A stretch of 64,000 bases of DNA from Balaenoptera acutorostrata. Lineage: Eukaryota; Chordata; Mammalia; Artiodactyla; Balaenopteridae. The DNA is taken from assembly GCF_949987535.1 (NCBI RefSeq), contig NC_080077.1, positions 35,057,389-35,121,388 of the forward strand, in the 5' to 3' direction. The notes beneath the pieces are model-generated. The model worked only from the letters and a program-made list of their open reading frames with translations. It was not told where the DNA came from and made no database searches. The translations under genes and the position numbers were made by a program. Shown here one piece after another: positions 24,823 to 38,600 of this stretch (within the stretch, counting starts at the first letter, position 1; each line of letters opens with the position of its first letter).

Positions 24823-27264
24823 ATCCCACACCTGGCACCATGGCATAGAGTACATAGGCTTGACCTTTGACTTCTTCCTTATCACCTAATTGACATTTGA
24901 TTTCATAAGGAAGAGAATATGAATTTACAATCAGTAAAGTATCCATTTAACATAGTTTGCATTTATATATTAAAATTAAATAACTTTTGAAGCAAGATGA
25001 AAAATAAACAGGCACAAATCAGTGCCTATACATTTTAAACATAACATTATGCCTTACAGGAGTAATACATCTGGTATAGCTCTATGATTAATTTCCAAAA
25101 TAACTTTCTTGACCTTTGCCCAATGTCAGATTCTTAATTTAAAATGCAAACATGGACATAGACATACATTTAAAAATATAAGTGTATGGTTTTGGAACAA
25201 GAAATGGTATCCTTCAGGTACAACAGGGAGATCTCTCAGCTATCTACTTTTTTAAGTGTGTCATTTTACAAAAATTAATACCAAAGAAACATGATACTTT
25301 TTCCTCCTTTTTATAATACTTAAAATAGTAGGCTTCCTTACTCAATACCTAATTATCTTAAGTTCACTGATAGAGGTACTGTTTATAAGATTCTTTGGTG
25401 CCTATGAAAATGTATGCACATTTTACTTATGTTTGTTTTCTTCCCCCTACCAAATTTTCAATTGATCTGGTTAACGTTGCAGAAGGATGGGAAATTTGAA
25501 GTTCACAGAAAGAATATATGAATAGTTTGCATCAGTAGCCATTTCATGCCCTTATTTGTAAAAGGCGTGATATTTATCAAAGTAGAAAAGGGAGGTTTCT
25601 TGTCACTTAGTAGCAGCAGCTGTGGAAGAAGAGCCCAACCCCTTAGCTGTATAATTGCATTACTTATGGTCTTGACACCCTTTATTTTACCACTAGAAAC
25701 TTTCCCTAGCTGTGCACTGATGGTTTACAACTTGGACTGCCTTCCAACATTTTATGTTTAGATAATATACTTTATTTTGATATTCTGAATGTCTAGACGC
25801 CCCGTTATGGTGTGGAAATATGGTGGTTGAATGGAATGGAAATAACAGGTCTCTTGCTGGCTGAGCTGTCACACTAGTGTAAAACGCCCTTGGGCAGGTA
25901 ACTGTTTACATGGCTAAATATTTTTAAAGTGTCACTATCTTGTTACTTTATCAGATAGGTCTGTAGTTATTATTGCCAGCCTCCTATTTCCATCTGATTA
26001 TAAAACTAGGTGTGGTTATCTTATTTTTGATGACATTCTGACTAATGGGGATGATTAAAATAATTATTCAGAAGTCCTTGTAATTATGGTGACCACATTG
26101 ATGGCTCTATTTGTATGGCATTCCCTTTTGTTCATTGTTATACCTGTATACTCTTGAGTTACCCATAAAAACCTGCTTTTATTAGTTCAGAGACTAGGTT
26201 CAGAAATCTGTCCTCTGGTCCTCTGTTCAAATCCCCTGACTCTTTCAAAGTTGCCATCAGGAAGAGTTGATCTGGAGTCACTGACCACATCTGATAAACC
26301 CATTTCACATCAAAAGTTCTTGATTTCCTGATTTAATCAAGGGCATCTAACCCCATAGGACACATAATTGTTTTTTGTTTTGTTTAATCTCAGAATTGAG
26401 GAAATGTTCTGTAATTGCTAATTTATATCATTTGTTCTTTGAAATGAATATATATTAGGAATCTTTAAAGTACAAAACTGACTTGGGTCTGTATTAGCTA
26501 ATGACACAGTTTCTTTGACGTGAAGATTTTGAAAGTCTGAAAATTTATGCTTTTTGAACTGGAAAGCATCCTAAAAATTATGACTATGCTGGAGTTAGTA
26601 GTACATTCATAAAGCCTATTATCTAAAGGAGCTATCTATAGGACCAAAGTCTTATTTAATTGTTTTTACTATGTTATCACAAATTCTAATAAAAAAGTAA
26701 CTATATCACTTATACACATAGAGGAATATGCCTGTCTAAAAGATGGTCACTCTCTTCCTTCCAGAGTCATGTAGAAATAACGGGTCAATGATAGTTTCCT
26801 GATTAACTTGGGGTAAATAAAGTGTTAGATTTTACATGCCTGGGATCCAGGATCATTGAATGGAGGGAGTGAATAGTATCTCCTGATCCCATTACTTGAC
26901 TAAGTCATTACACTAAAAAAAAAATAACCATCTGTTGCTGGCTACATATACATAAAAACTGCATGCATCATTTTGAATTGACTTGGAATAATCACAAAGT
27001 ACGTATTCATAACAAACATATGCTTATTATGTGTTATATTACAATGAGTCAACACAGCAGAGTATTTAAACCCAACGATCAAGATGGCCAACTTATATTG
27101 TGTATGGTTATAATTAAATTTTGGAAAATTCTTCTAATTTCATAGGTTTAAATTTTTTTTATTTTGGAATTTAGATTCATGAGATTTTTAAAAATGTTTT
27201 TAATATTCTAGATTTGGAAGATTCAGGATATTTTAAAATAATACTTTTCTTGATTATGTTATAC

Positions 27265-27350
27265 GTGTTACATATACATGTATGTAAACATGTATATATG
27301 TGTGTATATGTGTGTAGATAGAGAAAGAGAGAGAGAGAAAAAAGAGACAT
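27265..27350 (+). repeat. Low-complexity TATG/GA-rich tract
   Basis: ATGTATGTAAACATGTATAT is followed by TGTGTATATGTGTG and then a GAGAGAGAGA run. It is a compound, imperfect microsatellite. Confidence 0.85.
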
Positions 27351-29270
27351 TATAATCTAGTTACAGAGATTTTGCAGTGGAGATTTTCTTTTAATTGCTA
27401 TCTTTTGATTTAATGGAGTCAGCCATTGTGTCTTTACACATATTAATATAAAATGAATATAAATAGTATTACTCCAAATCCTTTGGCCTATTTAAATTCT
27501 AGGCATATTTAACATATTACTGGGACATATATTATCATTGCCAAACACAGTTCCCCTCCTTTCTCCTACCATATATTTTTTATTGTCTTACCTCATGAAG
27601 GTGACTGATGAGATGGTGATGTGATTACCTGTGTATGACCCTAGACTTGAGGGATCCAAACAAAGAGTTGAAGACTCTCCCAGTTTTACTACTTACCTGA
27701 TTGTTATTCTTGAAATCAACTGGATGTTCTTTCCCTGGAATGCATGAACAGTTTGAACTCTGACCAAGCTGAAATGAGGGATTAAACAGCCATAAGAGAA
27801 ATATTCTGTATTAGTTTATGACTCAATCAAATGGATCTATAATTTTCATCATAACATACGAGGTTTGCCGCCATGCCATATGGACTGTGGTAGTGATGGA
27901 GTCTTTTGTAAAGTTGTTGACTTATTACAGTAATTCATAATTCTGAACCAATTCATTGCATAGATATAATTAGAGTATAGTTTGGGGACAAAATGAGATA
28001 AAAATGTATAGTTATCTCACAGTTTTATATTACATGGACTAAAAAGCAAATAAACTTTACTTTTAAAAATCCCTTTTCATATACCCTAAATATGAACCTA
28101 ACCTTGTTTTTAGTTTCTGCTGGCAGATCTAAAACAGTATGCTGCTGCTGTGCCTTTTTATGTCAAGCAGGTAATAAAGTTATTGCAGCAGTGTTTTCAA
28201 ATCAAGATGAATAAAATGCCATGGTAATGTATAGGATATAAAATTCAGTATGCAAAATTTGCAGTTTTGTTGCTGAAATGATTCTTCTTATTTCAGCACT
28301 TTAGGCAGCAGGAAAGAGCCATGTCATTGAGATTAAATACTGTAATTCCACAGACCTTGCAGTTAAAAAACAATGAATACATATCACATGGGGATTGAAA
28401 GACAAAATAGCTGTTTAATATGAAGAGTGGCATATTTAGTATCAAAATTTTTTCCTACCCTGAATTAAATTTTTGTTCAAGAAACTCAAGTTATTGGTAT
28501 ACATTCTGCTATTATTAGTGCAATTGTATATTTTGATAAAATGATTGATATTTTATATTCAAATTTGTATATATATATGAAATTTTTCTTCACATGGAAA
28601 ATCTTTTTTTAAAGTTTAATTGATTTGATTTGACTGAAAGACAAAAAAGAATTATTATATGGGTTTGTAACTGTGCCTCTTTTTACAAGCTGGATAAATC
28701 ATTTGATGCCACTCGGTCACTAAGCAATTGCCTAGAAAGTGTTCCTTTGTTCCAGTCAACTAACTCCTTTAATTAAATAGTAACATTTTGTAGGTGCTGG
28801 GTATCACTGTCAGAGCAATTGGCTAGCTACATGGTTCAGAGCTCAAGGTGGTAAATCTTACATTTTGAGGACTTAATTTCATCATCTCAAAACAAACAAA
28901 TAATAGATAAATACACAAAGTTTTACTATTGCCATCTCCAAATTATGGTTCTCACACTGAAGTAGCAATCTGTGTTTTCACGTATGGAATAGACAGAATT
29001 TATGTAGATAAATTTTTCTTACAGTGGCATGGATAACTTTTTTTTTCAAGAAAAAAAATGTTGAGCCAGCCACTCATTCTGTAATGATATTATTGAACTT
29101 AGGCACTGCGACAGACACTGAGATTATAACAGTGAGAAAGTTTTATGAGCACGTTACAAATTTTATTGGAAAATAGAGAAAAAAGAAAAAGCAAGACCAC
29201 TCGTGGTCTCACAGTTCCCCAATCACTTATTAGCTTTTTGGTGTATTTCCTTCTGGTGGTGGTGGTTGGT

Positions 29271-29350
29271 GGTTTTCCTTCCTTTCTTTTACTCTTTTCC
29301 TTTCTTTCTTTTTCTTTCTTTCTTTCTTTCTTTCTTTCATCTTTCTTTTA
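29271..29350 (+). repeat. (TTTC)n microsatellite
   Basis: A pyrimidine-only tract of TTTC/CTTT units, longest perfect part at about 29307-29338. The two open frames overlapping it, rich in F/S/L or K/E/R, come from the repeat. Confidence 0.95.
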
Positions 29351-29379
29351 TTAATAGGGATATACTCTTTACTTTTTAA

Positions 29380-29700
29380 AATGAAAACAAATGACATTTG
29401 TTGTATAATCTTCACAACTTGTGTTCTTGAACTGTATGGTGAAATTCTATTGAAATACCACAATTTGTGTCACCATTTTCCTATTGTAGAATATTTTGAT
29501 TGCTTAATTTTTTGCTCTTCTAAATATAGATTTAATCATCTCCTTACATTAAATTTCCAGAAGTGGGATTACTTTAGTCTATAAACACATTTTTATTTCT
29601 TGATATATAATTTTCCAAAAACGTCAGTTCAGCCGTCGATGGGCAAGTTGTATACTCACATGCCCATTTAACTGTGCCTCACTGACAATGGTCAAGCCTG
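29380..29700 (-). mobile_element. Possible old L1 remnant
   Basis: The text TAAATTTCCAGAAGTGGGAT and later CACATGCCCATTTAACTGTG resembles the reverse of old L1 ends. It is weakly supported. Confidence 0.4.
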
Positions 29701-29869
29701 TGTGAGTAAATGATCACATGTTTAGGGTTCGCACCCTCTTCAAAATTCTGCTCCAATACTCTTTTGAGAAATAGAAATGTAAGTGATGTAATTTTAGGTA
29801 CGCATAACCCATGGATTGCTGAGGGGAGATTATTTTTAACATTGTGGTGTTTCTCCAAAAGAGCCTTTG

Positions 29870-30015
29870 GTATTTTGGACTGGAGGATTCTTCATTATGT
29901 GGGCCTATCCTGTGCATTTCATGATCAAGTAATCCTGGCCCCAGCCTACTCAAAGCAAGTGACACTCCTCAATCATTTGAACAACTACTGTCAGTGGAAA
30001 ATCACTGGGAGAGAA
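29870..30015. mobile_element. Possible hAT-Charlie-type fossil
   Basis: The text GGCCTATCCTGTGCATTTCA and GTAATCCTGGCCCCAGCCTA loosely follows a common hAT-derived element ('ctgtgcattgtaggatg'-like). It is uncertain. Confidence 0.3.
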
Positions 30016-31629
30016 TGAAGAAACTCTTGTTTAAATGGATATAATTAATGCTGATAAAAACACATAGTATAAACATACATGATATATCATTTAAAAAGGA
30101 CTTTGTTGTTCAATTGTATGTTTTCACTTTATTTAAACTATTTCTGCCTACTTATAGCTGTAAAATCATGGGTGCTTACTTCATGCGTCTCAGAATTTTT
30201 TGTGTATGTGAAATTTTGTGAGTATGGGCAGTGGGGCACAGCACACACTCTTTCCATGGTCTACACCCATGTAATTTTCATGGAGATGATAATAGGTAAC
30301 AATGGCTCCTTTTGATTGATACTTGGTCTAGGTGCTGGCATAGGAACCTCAGGTTTAACAACGTCCAAACTTTGTCATATCTTAGCATTAACTTTATTTG
30401 ACCAGTTCAAGCTTATGAGCCACCTGAATGATATGATTTGAAAAAAGTATCTTTCATTGGATTGGTGGATTTAAAAGAATTTTAATATATTAAATAAAAT
30501 TTTTTGATTTAAAAATCTATCAATGCACAAATGTATAAACACAATTAAAATAGTAATTTATCTGCAAGGCGATTTATAGAATTTACTGACTACTTAATTA
30601 ATAGGAGCAAACATTATGAGATAGTAGCCAAAAGAGTGAAAGGAGAGGTATTTGGCTTCCTAAGGAATTTGTTAGGACTGGAAATCTGAGCTTTCAGAGA
30701 GATAACAGATTGAAAATCATGAAAGAACTGTTACTCTTCTCATAAATCTGCATTACAGTTCATAAAATGTGGCTGCAGGAGAAACCTTGTTGAATATGTC
30801 TGAATATTTTCAAATATGTATTTCATGTTTTTGCCTCTAAGGCAAAAATGAAACAAATTATGTTGCCATACATATGACATTAAGTGTGCCAAAACACCGC
30901 TTCTAATTATCTATAACCTGCTTTCCATGTCTTATGGGAGAAAAGGCCACCTTCCATTCATCAGTGTTATTATTTCAAGTTTCTTGAAACACTCAAGTAC
31001 CATTAAATTATACTGTTATCCTTTTGAGGCATAATTTAAGATCATTTACAATTATTATAGGGTAGCTGATAAATAAATGCTTGAATTATTTAGTACACTG
31101 ATGTTATTCTTCCTGCTCTCCATCTCTAATGTTCTTTTCTGTTTACTTGAGCATTTAATATGTGATAAGGAAGAAGGTTAAACAACATGAAGCATGAACT
31201 TGTGAATATTCTTCTTTAACTGGAACTAGATCAAAATTTTAATGAGAAGAATGATAAAGAAGTAGAATAACATTGATTTGAAGTGATCTGTTCATTTAAG
31301 TAAACAAATGATAGCAAATAAGAAAATATCTATCTCCAAGGCAAATATTCTAATTTGATTTTTACAGGAATTTAGACATAGTAAGGGAACATTGACTCTT
31401 TGTAGCCATTCTGCGTAGTAACTTTTATCATCTCTATTTTCATTTCATTTAAAAAAATAGCAAAAACCAGACAATGTAGTTACATTATTGCCTCTTAATT
31501 CCACTGCTCTGAACCTAGATAGGAAATTTTCCTAGGAGAATTATTTTCCTAGCTTCCTACCACCTGGAGAAAAGTTGGAGCTGAGATGTCTCCCAGGAGG
31601 AAGGATGAGTTCATAGTCCATGTCAGCGA

Positions 31630-32105
31630 GAGGCTGAAAAATGGCACCAAAGATACAAGATCCTAATCTCTGGAACCCATGACTATTACCTTATCTGGAA
31701 AAATGGTCTTTGAGGATGTGCTTAAGAGTCTTGAGATGGGAGCGTATCTTGGATTATCCATGTGGACCTTGCATGTAGATATAATCACAAGAATCCTTAT
31801 AAGTAGAGGGGAGAGATGGATTTGACTACAGAGAGAAGACGAGAAGGCAGTGTGAACAGTGAAGTAGAGATTGCAGTGATCTGGCCACAAGACAAGGAAT
31901 GCCAGCAGCTAGCAGATACTGGAAAAGGCGAGGCACTGATTCTCCCCTAGAGCCTTTGGAGGAAGTATGTCCTGGTACCACCTTGATTTCGATCCAGTGA
32001 TACTGATTTGGAACACCTGGACTCCGGAATCATGAGAGAATAAATTTCTGTTATTTTAAACCTCCACATTTGTGTTAATTTGTTACAGCGGCCTTAGGAG
32101 ACAAA
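31630..32105 (+). mobile_element. Ancient LTR, MaLR/MLT1-like
   Basis: Phrases in order: CCTAATCTCTGGAACCCATG, GTCTTGAGATGGGAGCGTAT, AATCACAAGAATCCTTATAA, GCAGCTAGCAGATACTGG, CTGATTCTCCCCTAGAGCCT, ACACCTGGACTCCGGAATC, AATAAATTTCTGTTATTTTA and AATTTGTTACAGCGGCC. This is a typical solo-LTR arrangement including a polyadenylation-like AATAAA. The subfamily is not determined, and no internal retroviral genes are present. Confidence 0.6.
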
Positions 32106-33214
32106 GGCATTGTCATTGCCTGCTTCTAAAGTGAGAAGGCCAATCTCGAGATACTTTTTTGTCAAGGCTTCTTTGACAAGTAAATAAAACAATTTGGGAG
32201 GAGATAGGATTGAGAGGTATTTAATATATTTATTTGGAAAGACAAATGTAGAAGTGTCATTTACTTGATATTTACTTTGCTGAGTGACTTTTTCTAGCTT
32301 CATAGCTTCTACGTCTGATTTTGCATTTTATTAATTAACTCGATGTTGATAAGTGACACATGTTTGTAATATAGCATTGTAATAGGAATAATTGGATGAG
32401 AATATTCTTTCATAATGACTTACCTTGATTTCAAGACACTTAAAAACTATTTGAAATAAAAAAGACAAATAAAGCAATTTGAATGTATAAGTGCAATTTT
32501 ATAATAGGTTTAGCTCTAGAATAATGAATATAAGCCATTAATTGAAATTTAGTTGGTAACATCAGCAAAGTTCATCTTGTATTTTGGGGATTGCATGCTT
32601 CAGTTGTTACCTACTGTACATTTGGGATTTATTCACACCACACCTCTGGGTCTGATAGTGTATTAAGTTATGAAGAATATTAATATTGCTGCTGAACAAT
32701 TACTTGTTCATTCGCTAACTGATTAAAATTCATGCATAATTTATTGAAATGAATAGAGATTTTATAAATAAGCCTCCTTGTTCTCAAGGGCCTAAATACA
32801 AAATGCATATGCTAATATGAGGCTACTTTTTACCTCCACCATAAAAATTTAATATGTATTGGTATATTAGTCTCATTAATGCTAGGTTTCACTTATAATC
32901 ATGCTGTTAGTCAATGTATATGTTTTTAAGCCTCTCTGAACTTTGCCACAGTTCCAAATCTGAGCTACTGCTTTGATTACTGGACTGCTCCTTTTGTTGG
33001 CTTGACCATAGTAAGTGAGATGTAAAACTGATCAGAGTGAATTGTTGCCCTTCTTTGGGCCAAGAACCTGATTACATCAAACTCAGTTCTTCATGTACAC
33101 AAAACACTAGTGTTGAATATTAATTTTCCATTTTAAAATTTATATGCTCTCTGGCAGAAACAAAACAAAGCAAAATAGCATCAAATATAGGGCTTGTTGA
33201 CATATTTAGAAATG

Positions 33215-33315
33215 CAAAGTCTTTTAAAATTCTTAAAATTATGCCTAGTTTACCAATGAGGAAATTGTAATGCTAAGAAGTTAAATAACAAATTCAAGTT
33301 TACTCAGCTATTAGT
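33215..33315 (-). mobile_element. MIR SINE fragment
   Basis: CCTAGTTTACCAATGAGGAA, AAGAAGTTAAATAACAAATT and TTACTCAGCTATTAGTG match the conserved MIR core on the minus strand. Confidence 0.7.
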
Positions 33316-34350
33316 GTATGCATTTTTTGAAACTACATCTCTTGATTTTAAATTTCATTTTCTTTTACATGTCATTTCTTTAAAGATAGAAATGATAGAA
33401 GAAATGTTATGCTTTACTTTTTCACTTGTTTCTAATAATATGTTTTGCTGTAGCTTTCCCCCTCCTCTCATTTCCATCTTCTGCTCTCCTCTTTTGTTTT
33501 CTCCTTATTTTCCATGACAGTGATGTGCGGGGTTTTGATGGGTGAGATTTAACATTCAATATACACTTATTAGGTCAGGTTTCACAATACCCATAAATTT
33601 ATATATTAATAACCAAGGCTTGTTATTTATAATTCATTTGACAAATTGTTATGTCATGTTAAATATCAGACCTCTTCAGGTTATTGTTCAGCTGTAATTT
33701 GAGTGAGGCATTGCTGCTCTGGGTTAGAACCCCAGTAAGCTGTGAATTTAGCATCATTTCCTACTTAGATTAGTCAGTATATGAGCCATCTGGAATGAAA
33801 ACAAACATTGCACATATGAGGCAGCTCAGTTTATTCGCAAAATACAGACTGCTTCTTAAAATATGTGCAACATTTAGATAGTCTGGGAAGATATTTGCAT
33901 TTTTTCTGTTACATTCATTTCTCTATTCAGTTTCATTTTAGTTTAAGGTTTAGAAAGTATATCAGTGTTCTGTTTGTCTACCAAAACTTTTGTGAGCTTG
34001 AAATACAGTTGTTAGACTAGTTGGTAAAACTTCATGATATGAATTGTCTAGCTTTATCTTTCTTTAGCTGATAAATGAAAATTCTAAACTATTTTGGTAT
34101 TATTTAAACATTTTCTTCTGTAACTTCTCAGTTGAAGTCAGTTGTGAAATTGGAAATAATTCACCCTCTACCCAATTTTGACTATATATTGTTGAAACAA
34201 TTTTCAAACCATAAGGAAGAGGTTTTGTACTTAAAGTTTATAAATCAGGTGTTAAGAACTACTTTTCCATAGAAATAGAAATAATTCTAAATGTAAACAG
34301 TTTAAATAGCATGTGAATTATCTTTTTTAATCTTAGCTTTATTTTCGCTT

Positions 34351-34475
34351 ATTTTTTTTTTCCCTTTGGCTGTGCTATGCAGCATGTGGGATCTTAATTC
34401 CCAGACCAGGGATTGAACCCGTGCCCCCTGCAGTGGAAGCACGGAGACATAACCACTGGACCACCAGGGAAGTCC
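34351..34475 (-). mobile_element. Short tRNA-derived CHR-type SINE
   Basis: On plus it starts with a T-run, then GGCTGTGCTATGCAGCATG, and ends ACCACCAGGGAAGTCCTG. The minus strand therefore reads a tRNA-like head, including a B-box-like part (reverse of GATTGAACCC), then a short body and A-tail. At about 125 bp it is a short or internally deleted form. Flanks GCTTTATTTT (from 34336) and GCTTTATTTC (from 34477) are probable target-site duplications. Confidence 0.85.
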
Positions 34476-34769
34476 TGCTTTATTTCCACTTTAAACAGGG
34501 GCAATAGTGAAGCACAAGTTCATATAATTTTACTGATAACTGGTTTGAAAGCTGTTGTCATAATGAGCCATGATTTTTGATGGGAGTAACTTTATATTCT
34601 TCAAGTGATTTTGGAGAGAAAAAAATTAGTATTACTCACTAGATACCTCTCACCCCACCATCTATTATTCTTTATCTCAGTATCTGTTTTCTACATAACT
34701 CTCAGTTGAAAATAATGAATTTGTTGATTTATTGTTATTATGTCTCCCTTGCCATACTATATGAATAAC

Positions 34770-34825
34770 CAATGTGTGGAATAGCTTAGCAATTAGTAGC
34801 TACTCAGTAAATATTTGTCGTATGA
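34770..34825 (+). mobile_element. MIR/L2 3'-end remnant
   Basis: GTAGCTACTCAGTAAATATT and TGTCGTATGAAT match the shared 'gtgctcaataaatatttgttgaatgaat' 3' end of MIR or L2. It is too short to decide which. Confidence 0.5.
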
Positions 34826-35175
34826 ATTTTGGAGGAAATTTCTTGAAAATTACTTTAACCTGTGTAGAGATTTAGGCCAGCTGTCTTATTCCTTATGTTA
34901 AGGATGTTTGTAACGCAGGGGTTCATAAGGTGGAAACTATACTTTGGAGTTTAAAAGCAAATCCTGGGCTACAGCTGGAAACCTGTAGCAGAAGGTAGAA
35001 CCTGTCTATGAGTTTTTGGCACTGTCGTATTCTAAACATTCATTGCCATTAAGATACAAAATCCAGTTTAAAAAATAGTGGCTGTTTTTTCTTAGCTTCT
35101 GTCTATCTGCATCTTCTCCAATCCACCCCTACCTGCGATGGAGGGGAGGACGCTGAGAGAAGCGTTGTGTGGTTG

Positions 35176-35186
35176 CATTTAATAGT
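35176..35186 (+). repeat. 11-bp flank of full-length L1 insertion, low-coordinate copy
   Basis: CATTTAATAGT, identical to 42553-42563. It is the proposed target-site duplication on the poly(A) side of the full-length L1. The terminal C may instead belong to the L1 5' end. Confidence 0.7.
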
Positions 35187-35202
35187 TTTTTTGGTTTTTT
35201 TT

Positions 35203-35336
35203 AAACCAGTGATCTTGAGCATCCTTTCATATTTTTATTGGCCATTTGGTACCCTCTTCTCTGAAGTGTCAACCTCTTGCTCATTTTTCTTTTTTTCAGA
35301 TTTCACTTTTTAATTTTTTTTTATACTTTTTTTTTA
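35203..35336 (-). mobile_element. Segment 3' of the L1 end: old L1 ORF2-like piece between two A-tails
   Basis: Beyond the L1 3' end there is a first A-rich tail (T-rich on plus, 35309-35336). About 105 bp follows (35203-35308), containing diverged L1 ORF2-like text such as TTGAGCATCCTTTCATA, then a second A-tail (35186-35202). The same text occurs in better form inside the full-length L1 near 36238-36320. The flanking 11-bp repeat encloses this piece, which suggests a 3' transduction or a template switch. An older L1 fragment already present at the site is the alternative. Confidence 0.6.
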
Positions 35337-35653
35337 ACATCTTTATTGGAGTGTAATTGCTTTACAATGGTGTGTTAGTTTCTGCTTTATAATAAAGTGA
35401 ATCAGTTATACATATACATATATCCCCATATCTCTTCCCTCTTGCACCTCCCTCCCTCCCACCCTCTCTATCCCACCCCTCTAGGTGGTCACAAAGCACC
35501 GAGCTAATCTCCCTCTGCTATGCGGCTGCTTCCCACTAGCTATCTATTTTACATTTGGTAGTGTATATATGTCCATGCCACTCTCTCACTTTGTCCCAGC
35601 TTACCCTTCCCCTCCCTGTATCCTCAAGTCCATTCTTTAGTAGGTCTGCATCT

Positions 35654-38600
35654 TTATTCCCATCTTGCCCCTAGGTTCTTCATGACCATTTTTTTTTTTT
35701 TTTTTAGATTCCATAATATATGTGTTAGCATAAGGTATTTTTTTTTCTCTTTCTGACTTACTTCACTCTGTATGACAGACTCTAGGTCCATCCACCTCAC
35801 TACAAATAACTCAATTTCGTTTCTTTTTATGGCTGAGTAATATTCCATTGTATATATGTGCCACATCTTCTTTATCCATTCATCTGTTGATGGACACTTA
35901 GGTTGCTTCCATGTCCTGCCTATTGTAAATAGAGCTGCAGTGAACATTGTGGTACATGACTCTTTTTGAATTACGGTTTTCTCAGGGTATATGCCCAGTA
36001 GTGAGATTGCAGGGTCGTATGGTAGTTCTATTTTTAGTTTTTGAAGGAACCTCCATACTGTTCTCCATAGTGGCTGTATCAATTTACATTCCCACTAACA
36101 GTGCAAGAGGGTCCCCTTTTCTTCACACCCTCTCCAGCATTTATTGTTTGTAGGTTTTTTGATGATGGCCATTCTGACTGGTGTGAGATGATATCTCATG
36201 GTAGCTTTGATTTGCATTTCTCTAATGATTAATGATGTTGAGCATTCTTTCATGTGTTTGTTGGTAATCTATATATCTTCTGTGGAGAAATGTCTATTTA
36301 GGTCTTCTGACCATTTTTGGATTGGGTTATTTGTTTTTTTGATATTAGGCTGCATGAGCTGCTTGTAGATTTTGGAGATTAATCCTTTGTCAGTTGCTTC
36401 ATTTGCAAATATTTTCTCCCATTCTGAGGGTTGTCTTTTGGTCTTGTTTATGGTTTCCTTTGCTGTGCAAAAGCTTTTAAGTTTCATTAGGTCCCATTTG
36501 TTTATTTTTGTTTTTATTTCCATTTCTCTAGGAGATGGGTCAAAAAGGATCTGTGATTTATATCATAGAGTGTTCTGCCTGTTTTCCTCTAAGAGTTTCA
36601 TAGTGTCTGGCCTTACATTTAGGTCTTTAATCCATTTTGAGTTTATTTTTGTGTATGGTGTTAGGGAGTGTTCTAATTTCATTCTTTTACATGTAGCTGT
36701 CCAGTTTTCCCAGCACTACTTATTGACGAGGCTGTCTTTTGTCCACTGTATATGCTTGCCTCCTTTATCAAAGATAAGGTGACCATATGTGCGTGGGTTT
36801 ATCTTTGGCCTTTCTGTCCTGTTCCATTGAGCTATATTTCTGTTTTTGTGCTAGTAACATACTGTCTTGATGACTGTAGCTTTGTAGTATAATCTGAAGT
36901 CCGGGAGCCTGATTCCTCCAGCTCCGTTTTTGTTTCTCAAGATCGCTTTGGCTGTTCGGGGTCTTTTGTGTTTCCACACAAATTGTAAAATTTTTTGTTC
37001 TAATTCTGTGAAAAATGCCAGTGGTAGTTTGCTAGGGATTGCATTGAATCTGTAGATGACTTTGGGTAGTAGAGTCATTTTCACAATGTTGATTCTTCCA
37101 ATCCAAGAACATGGTATATCTCTCCATCTATTTGTATCATCTTTGATTTCTTTCATCAGTGTCCTATAATTTTCTGCATACAGGTCTTTTGTCTCCTTAG
37201 GTAGGTTTATTCCTAGATATTTTATTCTTTTTGTTGCAATGGTAAATGGGAGTGTTTTCTTAATTTCACTTTCAGATTTTTCATCATTAATGTATAGGAA
37301 TGCAAGAGATTTCTGTGCATTAATTTTGTATCCTGCTACTTTACCAAATTCATTGATTAGCTCTAGTAGTTTTCTGGTAGCATCTTCAGGATTCTCTATG
37401 TATAGTATCATGTCATCTGCAAACAGTGACAGCTTTACTTCTTCTTTTCCGATTTGGATTCCTTTAATTTCTTTTTCTCTTCTGATTGCTGTGGCTAAAA
37501 CTTCCAAAACTATGTTGAATAATAGTGGTGAAAGTGGGCAACCTTGTCTTGTTCCTGATCTCACTGGAAATGGTTTCAGTTTTTCACCATTGAGGACGAT
37601 GTTAGCTGTGCGTTTCTCATCTATGGCCTTTATTATGTTGAGGTAAGTTTCCTCTGTGCCTACTTTCTGGAGGGTTTTTATCATAAATGGGTGTTGAAGT
37701 TTGTCGAAAGCTTTCTCTGCATCTACTGAGATGATCATATGGTTTTTATCCTTCAGGTTGTTAATATGGTGTATCACATTGAATGATTTGTGTATATTGA
37801 AGACTCCTTGCATTTCTGGGATAAACCCCACTTAATCATGGTGTATGATCCTTTTCATGTGCTGTTGGCTTCTGTTTGCTAGTATTTTGTTGAGGATTTT
37901 TGCATCTATGTTCATCAGTGATATTGGCCTGTAGCTTTCTTTCTTTGTGACATCTTTGTCTGGTTTTGGTATCAGGGTGATGGTGGCCTCGTAGAATGAG
38001 GTTGGGAGTGTTCCTCCCTCTGCTATATTTTGAAAGAGTTTGAGGAGGATAGGTGTTAGCTCTTCTCTAAATGTTTGATAGAATTCACCTGTGAAGCCAT
38101 CTGGTCCTGGGGTGTTGTTTGTTGGAAGATTTTTCATCACAGTTTCAATTTCATTACTTGTGCTTTGTCTGTTCATATTTTCTATTTCTTCCTGGTTCAG
38201 TCTTGGAAGGTTGTGCTTTCCTAAGAATTTGTCCAATTCTTCCAGGTTGTCCATTTTATTGGCATATAGTTGCTTGTAGTAATCTCTCATGATCCTTTGT
38301 ATTTCTGCAGTGTCAGTTGTTACTTATCCTTTTTCATTTCTAATTCTATTGACTTGAGTCTTCTCCCTTTTTTTCTTGATGAGTCTGGCTAGTGGTTTAT
38401 CAATTTTCTTTATCTTCTCAAATAACCAGCTCTTAGTTTTATTGATCTTTGCTGTTGTTTCCTTCATTTCTTTTTCATTTATTTCTGATCTGATCTTTAT
38501 GATTTCTTTCCTTCTGCTAACTTTGGGGTTTTTTGTTCTTCTTTCCCTTACTGCTTTAGGTGTAAGGTTAGGTTGTTTATTTGAGATGTTTCTTGTTTCT

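Noticed and set aside
29145..29463. F/S/L-rich and K/E/R-rich frames on opposite strands
   Set aside because: Both are produced by the TTTC microsatellite.
31630..32105. A retroviral or endogenous viral gene next to the LTR-like sequence
   Set aside because: Only LTR-like text is present. No gag, pol or env similarity is seen on either side.
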